From: Bacteroidales bacterium UBA2559
GTDB lineage: Bacteria; Bacteroidota; Bacteroidia; Bacteroidales; Bacteroidaceae
Reading direction: 5' to 3'
Length of the DNA: 12,133 nt
Assembly: GCA_002340405.1 (NCBI GenBank)
Contig: DDLZ01000068.1
Location: 1 to 12,133, forward strand
Shown: positions 1-10,790 of the stretch, piece by piece
How positions within the stretch are numbered: the first letter of the stretch is position 1
Layout: every line of letters starts with the position of its first letter
Program-made: the position numbers and the translations under genes
Notes under the pieces: model-generated
Told to the model about the DNA's origin: nothing
The model's input: only the letters and a program-made list of their open reading frames with translations
The model's database searches: none

Positions 1-444
1 CTGAGAATAATCGGGGATATCAGTGAGGAAAGAGTAGGTTCCTGCATCGTAATTCATGCGTACACAGTAATGCTTAAGTCCGTTGCTTACCATTAGATAA
101 TCAACGCGAAGCACAATGTTGTATCGTGATATCTGATCAAAGACCTTTTGTGTGATAGTAACGGCAGGAGATTTGTATTCTACTATTACAGCAGGATTTC
201 CTGCTCTGTTATAGACAACCGAATCGCATCGGCGCTTCATTCCGTTCAAATCAATAGTCTGTTCATTGGCTATATGCGACAAGGGAACTCCTTTATAATT
301 AACAAGATATGAAACAAATGCCTGCCTTACCTTCTCTTCGGGAGTCAATGCTGTCCATGTTTTACGAATAGGGTCCCATATAGTCCGCTTACCATCCTGT
401 TCGCTAATTTTAGCTTCAAAAAAAGGCAAATTCAACTCAATCAT
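1..444 (-). CDS. Stand-alone HsdR N-terminal-like nuclease domain protein (partial)
   Basis: Reading leftward from the ATG at 444-442, the frame stays open for 148 codons to the window edge, so the C-terminus is missing. The sequence starts MIELNLPFFEAKI and carries the PD-(D/E)xK nuclease signature of the type I restriction HsdR N-terminal family: D74 (RRCDSVVY), E89 and K91 (VIVEYKSP), then Q104-x3-Y108 (QISRY), a motif typical of HsdR nucleases. No helicase or methylase partner is visible. Single-domain members of this family are short, about 150 residues, so little is probably missing. It is divergent from holA. In Bacteroidetes I recall this pairing as common, which suggests a housekeeping DNA-metabolism role rather than restriction. 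The family assignment is firm; the cellular role is unknown. Confidence 0.85.
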   Translation of the reverse strand, partial: MIELNLPFFEAKISEQDGKRTIWDPIRKTWTALTPEEKVRQAFVSYLVNYKGVPLSHIANEQTIDLNGMKRRCDSVVYNRAGNPAVIVEYKSPAVTITQKVFDQISRYNIVLRVDYLMVSNGLKHYCVRMNYDAGTYSFLTDIPDYSQ

Positions 445-447
445 TTA

Positions 448-455
448 TATCTTTG
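448..455 (+). promoter_or_regulatory. Possible holA -7 promoter box
   Basis: TATCTTTG matches TAnnTTTG, but I see no TTG/TTTG at the expected place 19 bases upstream. If it is used, holA has a leader of about 105 bases that overlaps, in antisense, the leader of the divergent gene. Confidence 0.3.
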
Positions 456-473
456 TAAAAAAAAGAAATCTTA

Positions 474-498
474 TAGAATTCTCATAGAATTTAGAATT
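474..498 (+). repeat. Three copies of TAGAATT between divergent promoters
   Basis: TAGAATT occurs at 474-480, 485-491 and 492-498, and two of the copies run on into C to give GAATTC. The cluster lies between the divergent starts, in the stretch common to both predicted leaders. It may be a regulator site or simply AT-rich coincidence. Confidence 0.3.
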
Positions 499-543
499 CA
501 ACTATATTTCAAATAACATATACATATTTCATCATTACAATTA

Positions 544-573
544 CAAAGGTAAAGAAAGGAATTAAAATGTCAA
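544..573 (-). promoter_or_regulatory. Probable promoter of the HsdR-N-like gene
   Basis: On the minus strand, TACCTTTG (551-544) matches the Bacteroides -7 box TAnnTTTG. A TTG (573-571) lies exactly 19 bases upstream, matching the -33 position. Predicted transcription starts near 538, giving a leader of roughly 95 bases. The -33 element sits inside the first codons of holA. Confidence 0.5.
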
Positions 574-1616
574 CATCAGGAACAACAGCATACCGCCAAA
601 TTCTCTCCGAACTAAAAAAGGGAATATACAAACCTGTCTATTATCTTATGGGAGAGGAACCCTTTTTCATTGATTCAATATCGGATTACATCAGAGATAA
701 TGCGCTGCCTGAAGAGGCTCGTGACTTCAATCAACTGGTCGTGTATGGCAACGAAACCACAATGGGTGAGGTGATCCAGCGCGCAAAGGCATATCCTATG
801 GGCTCAAACAGGCAAGTTATAATAGTTAAAGAGTCCCAGAACATATTTAAAGGTAACGAAGTTGGCTCAGCAACTCCTCAAGAGATTCTAATCTCCTATC
901 TGCAAAAACCGCAGATGAGTACAGTCTTAGTCTTCTGCCATAAGAACGGAACACTTGATAAACGCAGAAAGGTAGTATCGGAAATTGAGAAAACCGGTGT
1001 TCTTTTTGAATCTAAAAAGATCAGAGATGATGCTATAGATGCTTTTGTTGCTGATTTATTGAGAGAAAAAGGTATGTCCATGTCGCCAAAAGGCATTGCT
1101 ATGATAAGTGAAGCTGTCGGAAATGACCTATGTCGTCTTAGCGGTGAACTTGACAAACTGGCCACAGCCATGCCTGCGGGGAAAAGTGAAATCACTCCCG
1201 AGTTCATAGAAAAGCTGGTAGGTATAAGTAAGGATTACAACATATTTGAATTCAGAGATGCACTGATAAACAAAGATGTGCTAAAGGCGAACCGAATAGC
1301 CGCTTACTACGAAAATAATCCTAAAACATACCCGATACAGCTTGTAACAGCCTCTATTTTTCCATACTTCGCCAATTTGATGCTGGCATTCTATGCTGCA
1401 GACAAAAGTGACAGGGGTATAGCTAAACAGCTTGGATTAAAGAGTACATGGGGTGTGAGAGACTATATAAAAGGCATGAAGAACTTCACTGCAACAGAAA
1501 CTATGAACATTATAAGTACAATAAGGGAGTATGATGCAAAATCAAAGGGAGTTGATGCCACAGCCAATACCGGTAAAGGTTTGCTTCGTGAACTTGTTTT
1601 CAAAATTCTGCATTAA
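567..1616 (+). CDS. holA: DNA polymerase III subunit delta
   Basis: The delta subunit is the clamp-loader wrench that opens the beta sliding clamp at replication forks. The 349 residues fit the usual length (about 335-350). Recognisable family blocks are PVYYLMGEEPFFID (23-36) in the degenerate AAA+ N-terminal domain, AYPMGSNRQVIIVKE near 75-89, NDLCRLSGELDKLA near 185-198, KDYNIFEFRDAL near 222-233, and a helical C-terminal collar domain with YPIQLVTASIFPYFANLML. As expected for delta, there is no working Walker A motif. The start at 567 has a purine-rich AAAGAAAGGA 7 bases upstream, unusually SD-like for this group. It is monocistronic here: the upstream gene is divergent and a terminator follows. 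The identification is secure. Confidence 0.95.
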   Translation: MSTSGTTAYRQILSELKKGIYKPVYYLMGEEPFFIDSISDYIRDNALPEEARDFNQLVVYGNETTMGEVIQRAKAYPMGSNRQVIIVKESQNIFKGNEVGSATPQEILISYLQKPQMSTVLVFCHKNGTLDKRRKVVSEIEKTGVLFESKKIRDDAIDAFVADLLREKGMSMSPKGIAMISEAVGNDLCRLSGELDKLATAMPAGKSEITPEFIEKLVGISKDYNIFEFRDALINKDVLKANRIAAYYENNPKTYPIQLVTASIFPYFANLMLAFYAADKSDRGIAKQLGLKSTWGVRDYIKGMKNFTATETMNIISTIREYDAKSKGVDATANTGKGLLRELVFKILH

Positions 1617-1675
1617 TACCGGATTGTTTCTAAAATTTTAAAATTACAGCGATTAGTCGCTTCAAATATCTATTG

Positions 1676-1708
1676 TAAGGCTGCCATCTGGTGGCCTTAA
1701 CTTTATTT
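1676..1708 (+). terminator. Probable rho-independent terminator of holA
   Basis: The hairpin TAAGGCTGCC / GGTGGCCTTA (1676-1685 with 1690-1699) has a four-base loop ATCT and 10 pairs, two of them G-U. It is followed by a modest T-rich tail (CTTTATTT). It lies 60 bases after the holA stop. The weak tail lowers confidence. Confidence 0.55.
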
Positions 1709-1713
1709 AACAA

Positions 1714-2176
1714 AAACATTTGTAAACAATATGTAGCAAATTTCACATTTATACAATATATTCAACGATATTACAAATGTATAAGTATGTTTACAAAACA
1801 ATTTAATATCTCCAAATCAATGCTATATTTCAATATGCAAGAACTAATACAATTTTGAATATTAAATGTAATTACCTTATTACCAGATATATTATATATA
1901 AAATATAAACCATTTAATTCTACTTTTTGAAGAGGATATACATAATAGAAATATTGTGCGGAAATATGCATAATAAGTATATTAAATAAATTATAACCAG
2001 CTCTTTACATTAAATTACTAAACCAAATTTTAATCAAAATCAATAGGTTACAATCATTCGAGATAACATTTATACAATCCAATTGTACACATTTGTAAAA
2101 GTTACATTTGTCTGCACTTTATAAATATTGCACATTTGTACATTTTACATTACGATTTATTTTATTACATTTGTAA
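1714..2176 (+). promoter_or_regulatory. Array of eight 12-bp near-palindromic operator-like sites
   Basis: This AT-rich gap repeats a motif whose best form is TTACA-TT-TGTAA. The sites I see are 1714-1725, 1743-1754, 1771-1782, 2064-2075, 2087-2098, 2102-2113, 2130-2141 and 2165-2176 (perfect arms). All share ACA then TGT or TAT around a two-base centre. They form two clusters, three sites at 1714-1782 and five at 2064-2176, about 280 bases apart. The copies at 2102 and 2165 also contain TACATTTG, which matches the Bacteroides -7 box, so a bound protein would cover a promoter. The array ends 27 bases before the XRE-family gene, so autoregulation by that protein is the simplest reading (inference). 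Nothing else gene-like is seen in 1783-2063. Confidence 0.6.
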
Positions 2177-2203
2177 CTTAATGGAAATCCACATTATTTA
2201 CGA

Positions 2204-2680
2204 ATGAAAGATAGACTTGAAGAGCTGATGCAAGCAATGAATCTTACACCGACGCAGTTTGCAGAAAAGGTGGGAATACAACGTTCGACACTACAACATA
2301 TATTAAGTGGTCGAAACAATCCCAGTATGAAGGTTTTTACTCAAATCCATTCCGCTTTTCCTGATGTTGACCTCTACTGGCTGCTTTATGGTACAGGTGA
2401 ACCCTTTAACAGTAATATTCAACACAACAGGGATTTTCAGAATGATTATCCCCTGTTCTCCAAAAAAGATTTTTTTCAGCCAACAGCCGGGACTGCTCCC
2501 GAATATTCAAATTTTGAAAGGGATGACAAAGAGTCTAAAACAAAAAAAACGATAGAAGAGAGAGAGGATGAAAAGAAGATAGAAGCCGTTTCGGTAAACA
2601 AGGAAAGTACGATAAAAGAGATCGTAATTTTCTTCGATGACGACACCTACAAAAAATTTTTGCCGGATTTAAATAAATAA
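2204..2680 (+). CDS. XRE/Cro-CI family helix-turn-helix transcriptional regulator
   Basis: A 158-residue DNA-binding protein. Residues 4-55 form an XRE-type five-helix domain: the MNLTPTQFAEKVGIQRSTL stretch (12-30) holds the helix-turn-helix, followed by the usual SGRNNPS (35-41). WLLYGTGEPF (59-68) is a signature end of this domain in Bacteroidetes regulators. Residues 70-130 are polar, charged and probably disordered. The C-terminus (138-155, IKEIVIFFDDDTYKKFLP) looks like a short beta-hairpin tail that I recall from related Bacteroides proteins. No peptidase or ligand-binding domain is visible, so it is not a LexA-like self-cleaving repressor. Upstream lies an array of palindromic sites that it may bind. 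The target genes are unknown; the next gene, a lipoprotein, has its own promoter. Confidence 0.85.
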   Translation: MKDRLEELMQAMNLTPTQFAEKVGIQRSTLQHILSGRNNPSMKVFTQIHSAFPDVDLYWLLYGTGEPFNSNIQHNRDFQNDYPLFSKKDFFQPTAGTAPEYSNFERDDKESKTKKTIEEREDEKKIEAVSVNKESTIKEIVIFFDDDTYKKFLPDLNK

Positions 2681-2690
2681 CACATTTTTT

Positions 2691-2721
2691 TTTGTTTTTG
2701 TTTTTTTTGGAGTTATGTTTG
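2691..2721 (+). promoter_or_regulatory. Bacteroides-type promoter of the BspA-like gene, T-tract spacer
   Basis: TTTG (2691-2694), 19 bases, then TATGTTTG (2714-2721) fits the -33/-7 consensus with ideal spacing. The leader would be about 23 bases. The -33 element ends a T9 run (2685-2693), and the spacer contains T5 and T8 runs, so its length may be prone to slippage. Confidence 0.6.
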
Positions 2722-2749
2722 CTTTAAGAAACCAAAAACAAATTTGACT

Positions 2750-3679
2750 ATGAAAAAATATATTATTTTCACTGCTATTTCAACCATTTTTCTGGTTGGA
2801 TGTCGTACCAGTAAGGACGTGGCTATCACCAGTCAGCATGAGTTTATACAGACTGTTCTTGTAAAACAGGTTGAAGCTGCTATAGACAATAATATCATTG
2901 CCGCAAAATACGAGAATGGTACCACCTTATATTATACGATACTCGATAATTTTGGAAATGTTTCACTGACTTGGGATCGCAGTTCAAACCGTCAATCGTA
3001 TGATGAGGGTTACAGTACCTATAAAGGAGACATTGACATTCCTTCGTTTGTAATGGTATCCGGTTTAAATGAAGAATTTATATTCAGGGTAGTTGAGATT
3101 GACGATTACGCTTTCTACAATTGCACTAATGTTACCTCGATCAATATTCCTCACAGTATTAACCGCATTTTAGCCAATGCTTTAAAAGGGTGCTCAGGAT
3201 TGGTAAAGATTACCGTAAACGAAAGGAATGCTATGTATAAGGACATTGACGGTGTACTGTTCAGTAAAGATAGCCGGATGCTTGTCAAGTATCCTGCCAA
3301 AAAAGAGCTCCCCGGCTACACAATATCCGAAGACGTATCCTTCATCTGTCAAGAGGCTTTCCAGGACAACAGCTTCCTGCGAAGAATAACAGTAGGTAAT
3401 TTCGTGACAGTTATCAGTGACTACGCATTCAAAAACTGCAGCGAACTAAGGGATGTTACCCTTGGCAGAAATGTCAGAGTTATAGGAAAGCAATCATTCT
3501 TCGGCTGTCTGAAACTTGAAACCCTCAATTCACGCAACGTATTCCCGCCACATAACAGCCCTGTTGTGTTTGAAGAAGCAACAAAAGAGAATTGCAGGCT
3601 TTACGTACCCAGAGGTCAGATGGAGAACTACAAGAGACACCTTGAATGGAGCGAATTCAAGAATGTTGTAGAATACTAA
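2750..3679 (+). CDS. BspA-like leucine-rich-repeat surface lipoprotein
   Basis: A 309-residue lipoprotein. The ATG at 2750 is chosen over a TTG two codons earlier because it starts a clean signal peptide: MKKYIIFTAISTIFLVGC, with lipobox FLVGC and lipidated C18. Residues about 45-110 are the region that usually precedes the repeats (YKGDIDIPSFV). About five LRR_5 (BspA/TpLRR) units follow. They are recognisable by I-x-DYAFYNCTNVTSINIP (117-134), ALKGCSGLVKITV (144-156), FQDNSFLRRITV (204-215), YAFKNCSELRDVTL (225-238) and SFFGCLKLETL (249-259). It closes with the typical CRLYVPRGQMENYK (282-295) and W-x-EF-KNVVEY. The family is known for adhesion and host or bacterial binding in oral and gut Bacteroidales. 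The ligand here is unknown, and no sorting domain is seen beyond the lipid anchor. Confidence 0.87.
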   Translation: MKKYIIFTAISTIFLVGCRTSKDVAITSQHEFIQTVLVKQVEAAIDNNIIAAKYENGTTLYYTILDNFGNVSLTWDRSSNRQSYDEGYSTYKGDIDIPSFVMVSGLNEEFIFRVVEIDDYAFYNCTNVTSINIPHSINRILANALKGCSGLVKITVNERNAMYKDIDGVLFSKDSRMLVKYPAKKELPGYTISEDVSFICQEAFQDNSFLRRITVGNFVTVISDYAFKNCSELRDVTLGRNVRVIGKQSFFGCLKLETLNSRNVFPPHNSPVVFEEATKENCRLYVPRGQMENYKRHLEWSEFKNVVEY

Positions 3680-3714
3680 TACAACATGTATTTTGACACA
3701 ACCAGATCCATTTT

Positions 3715-3827
3715 AAGGTTTTACACTAAGACCACCTTTATGTGCCCTCAAACAGTCGGGACGGCTTAACATTAGTATGAGGCAGTCTTAGATTGGAACA
3801 AAGCTCGGTATTTTACCGGGCTTTTTT
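3715..3827 (+). ncRNA. Candidate structured RNA ending in a terminator
   Basis: Between the lipoprotein stop and the pyrK promoter lies a segment with nested pairing. P1 is CTAAGAC (3726-3732) with GTCTTAG (3785-3791), 7 perfect pairs. Stacked directly on its 3' strand is P2, TGCC-C-TCA (3743-3750) with TGAGGCA (3778-3784), 7 pairs and one bulged C. A small AGTC/GGCT hairpin (3754-3766) lies inside. The 10-base bulge 3733-3742 contains ACCTT, which can pair with AAGGT at 3715-3719 to make a pseudoknot. A strong terminator follows 8 bases after P1. It could be an independent small RNA, a 3'-UTR-derived RNA of the lipoprotein mRNA, or a regulatory element. I do not recognise a known family, and no good promoter is visible in front. 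Confidence 0.45.
3800..3827 (+). terminator. Rho-independent terminator before pyrK
   Basis: AAAGCTCGGTA (3800-3810) pairs with TACCGGGCTTT (3814-3824) across a TTT loop, giving 11 pairs with one G-U, and runs into a T6 tract. It ends the BspA-like transcript or the candidate small RNA and separates it from the pyr operon. Confidence 0.8.
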
Positions 3828-3829
3828 AT

Positions 3830-3837
3830 TACTTTTG
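3830..3837 (+). promoter_or_regulatory. Probable -7 box of the pyrK-pyrD promoter
   Basis: TACTTTTG matches TAnnTTTG and lies just past the terminator tail. No clear -33 TTG stands 19 bases upstream, since that position is inside the terminator stem. The leader would be about 75 bases and can form alternative hairpins (AGTGA/TCACT, 3849-3867, against AGAATC/GATTCT, 3859-3890). Confidence 0.4.
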
Positions 3838-3918
3838 TAAACGAAAAGAGTGAGTATAAGAATCACTTATGGATTTACTTAAGAGATTCTAAACTGCCGA
3901 ATAACGAAATATGAACCG

Positions 3919-4698
3919 ATGAAGAAATTTCAGTTAGACCTTACCGTTGCCGACAATAGGATGGTCAGCCCGAACTCCGCCTTACTCACGCTGCAAAGTG
4001 ACGAGGGTCTGCCCGACATGGTGGCCGGACAGTTTGCAGAACTTAAAGTCCCTTCGGCAAAAGTGTTGTTAAGAAGACCTTTATCAATACATTCGGTTGA
4101 CCGTTCCCAAAACAGAATTGAATTTCTTATACAGGCAGTAGGTGAAGGAACAGCCGCCCTTGCCGCAATGAAAAGAGGCGATAAGCTTAATGTGCTGCTG
4201 CCCCTTGGCAACGGCTTCAGCTACCGCTCCATACCCGTGGAAAGGCCGCTGCTTATAGGTGGCGGAGTGGGAGTGGCTCCGCTGCTGTTTCTTGGACAAG
4301 AACTGGCTTTGAACGATATCAGACCTACATTTTTGCTCGGAGGTCAAACTAAAAGTTCCATACTGCGGAAAGAAGAATTTATGAAATACGGTGATGTCTT
4401 TGTTACAACCGAAGACGGATCGGAAGGCGAGAGAGGTTTCGTGACAGACCATACTTTGCTGTTTGACAGCATTCTGTATGACAGAGTATATGCCTGCGGC
4501 CCATTGGCAATGCTCAAAGCTGTTGCACAATGGGCAAGGGAGCATGAAATAGTCTGCGAAGTGTCGCTTGAGAATCGCATGGCATGTGGAATAGGCGCCT
4601 GTTTATGCTGTGTAGAGGATACCGCCGATAAGGGCAATGTGTGTGTATGTACAGAAGGGCCGGTCTTTCAAACAGATAGATTAAAATGGTTTCATTAA
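3919..4698 (+). CDS. pyrK: Dihydroorotate dehydrogenase B, electron transfer subunit
   Basis: PyrK passes electrons from reduced PyrD (FMN) through its 2Fe-2S cluster and FAD to NAD+ in de novo pyrimidine synthesis. The 259 residues match the family length. Visible elements, in order: a ferredoxin-reductase-like FAD domain with RRPLSI (52-57), an NAD-binding domain with GGGVGVAP (114-121) and YACGP (191-195), and a C-terminal 2Fe-2S loop. The cluster ligands are most likely C223, C228 and C231 in [11 protein letters not shown], plus C244 just before TEGPVF. C230 and C242 are extra cysteines nearby. The gene overlaps pyrD by 13 bases, so the two are co-transcribed and probably translationally coupled. 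The start ATG overlaps the stop of a 3-codon upstream frame (ATG AAC CGA TGA, 3911-3922). The identification is secure. Confidence 0.95.
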   Translation: MKKFQLDLTVADNRMVSPNSALLTLQSDEGLPDMVAGQFAELKVPSAKVLLRRPLSIHSVDRSQNRIEFLIQAVGEGTAALAAMKRGDKLNVLLPLGNGFSYRSIPVERPLLIGGGVGVAPLLFLGQELALNDIRPTFLLGGQTKSSILRKEEFMKYGDVFVTTEDGSEGERGFVTDHTLLFDSILYDRVYACGPLAMLKAVAQWAREHEIVCEVSLENRMACGIGACLCCVEDTADKGNVCVCTEGPVFQTDRLKWFH

Positions 4699-5600
4699 AT
4701 ACAAAAATAGGTTCGCTTGAACTCAGGAACCCGGTCATGACGGCATCGGGTACATTCGGGAATGGAACAGAGTATGCCGACTTCATGGATATAAGCCGCC
4801 TTGGAGCTATTGTAGTTAAAGCTACCACGCTCAATCCGCGTCAGGGCAATCCTTATCCGAGAATGGCCGAAACGCCGTCAGGCATGCTTAATGCAGTAGG
4901 ATTACAGAATAAGGGGGTAAACTGGTTTGTCAGTCATATCTATCCTGAAGTAAGAAAGATAGGATGTCCCATTATTGTCAACGTATCGGGTTCGTCCATT
5001 GAAGATTATGTTGAAGTTGCAAGCATTGTTAACACTCTTGACGATATCCCGGCCATTGAGCTGAACATCTCTTGCCCTAATGTAAAAGAGGGCGGAATGG
5101 CTTTTGGAGTGAATGTTCAAAGTGCCGCCCAAGTAGTAAAGGCCGTACGCAAGGCATACAATAAAATGCTTATTGTCAAACTCTCACCCAACGTGACGGA
5201 CATAACCCAGATTGCCCGCGCCGTTGAGGATGCCGGGGCCGACAGCGTCTCCCTGATAAACACCTTGCTGGGCATGGCTATTGATGCCGAAAAACGTCGT
5301 CCCATGCTTTCGACAGTCACCGGAGGGCTGAGCGGTCCGGCCGTGAAACCGGTTGCTCTGAGAATGGTCTGGCAGACGGCCCGCGCAGTGAAAATTCCCG
5401 TTATTGGGATTGGAGGCATTTGCAGCGCCACCGATGCTGTGGAGTTCCTGCTTGCCGGAGCATCGGCAGTACAGATAGGGACGGCCAACTTTATCGACCC
5501 CTCAATTTCCGGAAAGATAATAGACGGAATAGCCCAATATCTGGAGAGGCACGGATTCAGTTCGGTTCAGGAGATCATAGGCGCTCTTGAAACTCGGTAA
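4686..5600 (+). CDS. pyrD: Dihydroorotate dehydrogenase B, catalytic subunit
   Basis: A class 1B DHODH that oxidises dihydroorotate to orotate using FMN, as a PyrD2-PyrK2 heterotetramer in the cytoplasm. Its 304 residues are typical. The class 1 catalytic base is a cysteine, seen here as C130 in [13 protein letters not shown]. Other FMN and substrate contacts are SGTFGNG (21-27), K45 in VVKATT, NAVGLQN (69-75), N99 in IVNVSGSS, K165 in IVKLSPN, N192 in [10 protein letters not shown] (213-219), GIGGI (241-245) and IGTAN (264-268). The cysteine base and the adjacent pyrK distinguish it from the membrane-bound class 2 enzyme, fitting an anaerobe that passes electrons to NAD+ rather than quinone. 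It starts inside the pyrK 3' end. The 86 bases between it and the convergent trmD hold no clear terminator. Confidence 0.96.
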   Translation: MVSLNTKIGSLELRNPVMTASGTFGNGTEYADFMDISRLGAIVVKATTLNPRQGNPYPRMAETPSGMLNAVGLQNKGVNWFVSHIYPEVRKIGCPIIVNVSGSSIEDYVEVASIVNTLDDIPAIELNISCPNVKEGGMAFGVNVQSAAQVVKAVRKAYNKMLIVKLSPNVTDITQIARAVEDAGADSVSLINTLLGMAIDAEKRRPMLSTVTGGLSGPAVKPVALRMVWQTARAVKIPVIGIGGICSATDAVEFLLAGASAVQIGTANFIDPSISGKIIDGIAQYLERHGFSSVQEIIGALETR

Positions 5601-5686
5601 GATCTCAACAAAGCCTATACGCAACATTTGATTTGTGACGGCCCCCCTAAAGACCGACTAAAAACCGATCATTTACAAGCGAAAGT

Positions 5687-9356
<3,670 letters not shown>

Positions 9357-9357
<1 letters not shown>

Positions 9358-10667
9358 TGAAAATCAATGGCATACTGACTACAATCGTTCTGCTCTCCTT
9401 TTTCTTATTATACGGATGCCGCAATAGAACCGCCCGTATTGAAGACGAGGTAACCGAATCGGTTGTACAGGACACCATTTATCCCGAATTCCGGTGGGAG
9501 ATATGTATTGACAGTCTCGATATTCACAGCGGCATTATTGGCCGTAACGAGGTACTTTCCACAATACTGGGCAGACACGGAGTAGGGGCATCGGTCCTGC
9601 ATGAAGTTGAAACTATATCGAAAGACATTTTCAATGTCCGCAGACTTCAGGCCGGGAAAACATATCATGTCTTGACCGACCGGGATTCAGCCATGACAGC
9701 CAGATACTTTGTTTATGAAATATCGGCAGTTGATTATGCGGTATATTCACTGACGGACAGCATATTCAGCTATGTGGGACAGGCCCGGACCGATACTCTC
9801 TATAAATCTGTCAGCGGAATTATTGAATCCTCGCTCTGGAATGCCATGACGGCCAACGGAGCAGCGCCTGACCTGACGGGACAACTTGCCGATATCTATT
9901 CATGGACGATTGATTTCTTCGGGATACAGCGCGGTGACTCCTTCAACGTATATTATGAAGACATTTATATTGACACAACAAGGGTTGCTACCGGCAACAT
10001 CCTGGCTGCCAACTTTATAACCGGAGGGAGAGACCATTTCGCATTCAGATACCATTATAACAACGGACGTGGCGAATATTTTGACCAGAACGGAACAAGC
10101 CTGCGCAGGGCATTTCTGAAGGCGCCGCTCAACTTTTCAAGAATAAGCTCCAGATTCTCAAATGCACGCCGTCATCCCATAACCAAGATAGTCAGGCCGC
10201 ACCATGGCGTTGATTACGCCGCGCCGTCAGGTACGCCGGTCTATTCGGTCGGCGACGGAACTGTAATAGCAAGAGGTTGGGACAGCAATGGCGGAGGTAA
10301 TTACATTAGAATACGACACAATTCCACATACGTTACTCTCTATATGCATCTTAGAGGATTTGCAAGCGGGATCCATCAGGGAACCAAGGTATCGCAAGGC
10401 CAGCTTATTGGCTATGTGGGGGCAACGGGAATGGCCACAGGGCCGCATCTGGACTACCGTGTGTATAAGGATGGGACGGCAATCGATCCGCTTAGAATGG
10501 ACCTGCCGGCCGTTGATCCCATCAAAGAGCAGGACCTTCCGGCATATTGGGATTCCATACGTCCGTTAATGAAAATCCTGACCGGGACAGAGAGTCCGTT
10601 GGATTCCTTGCAGGCGGTTGCCCTTTCAGCCGGGTCAGCCGATCCGTTAAATACCTCCTATCAGTAA
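9357..10667 (+). CDS. M23 family (LytM-type) peptidase lipoprotein
   Basis: A 436-residue lipoprotein, predicted to be a zinc endopeptidase that cleaves peptidoglycan cross-links, or a regulator derived from one. The signal peptide MKINGILTTIVLLSFFLLYGC has a lipobox LLYGC (C21). Residues about 45-260 form an N-terminal region seen in Bacteroidetes M23 proteins (GIIGRNEVLSTILGRHGV, RRLQAGKTYHVL). The M23 domain spans about 278-380: H282-x3-D286 zinc motif (HHGVDYAAPSGTPVYS), GDGTV, GGGNYI, the YMHL histidine H331, and GPHLDYRV (362-369). In the usual HxH motif the second histidine is a zinc ligand; here it is D366, while H364 is kept. The last 50 residues are a polar tail without a recognised domain. 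The ATG overlaps the dapA stop as TAATG, so translation is likely coupled. Confidence 0.9.
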
Positions 10668-10691
10668 TACTCTACTGGATACGAAAGGTTA

Positions 10692-10790
10692 CTATCTGTA
10701 ATATTCAAAGTAAGCCAAAGACTGCTGTTGGTAAGAACTGTCGTACGTCAAAGACTTTGACTATTCGTAATATTCTATTGTACGCCAAAG
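10692..10790 (+). repeat. Imperfect direct repeat at the convergent gene ends
   Basis: Positions 10692-10720 and 10761-10790 resemble each other. Both run CTAT..G, then TAATATTC, then GTA/AGTA, and end GCCAAAG, in register about 69 bases apart. The right copy encodes the last residues of the minus-strand lipoprotein. The left copy lies beyond its stop and continues the same frame without a stop until 10690, ending in a similar peptide (FEYYR against IEYYE). It looks like a decayed duplication. Confidence 0.5.
10747..10761. other. Perfect palindrome between convergent genes
   Basis: GTCAAAG-A-CTTTGAC is symmetric around 10754. It touches the stop codon of the minus-strand lipoprotein. The arms could make only a short hairpin, and neither side has a T-run. 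It may assist termination of the convergent genes, but this is weak. Confidence 0.3.

Noticed and set aside
1..444. A restriction-modification system
   Set aside because: Only an HsdR-N-like nuclease domain is seen; no methylase, specificity or helicase part is in the window.
1771..1971. 66-codon minus-strand open frame in the AT-rich gap
   Set aside because: Its residues are biased toward I, Y, N and L as expected of AT-rich DNA, it has no domain, signal or plausible promoter, and its end overlaps an operator-like repeat.
1714..2176. The 12-bp repeats as a CRISPR array or plasmid iterons
   Set aside because: The units are too short and the spacing irregular (15 to 35 bases within clusters), and no cas, replication or partition gene is nearby.
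4084..4637. Minus-strand open frames inside pyrK
   Set aside because: They are antisense shadows of a gene whose own motifs are complete.
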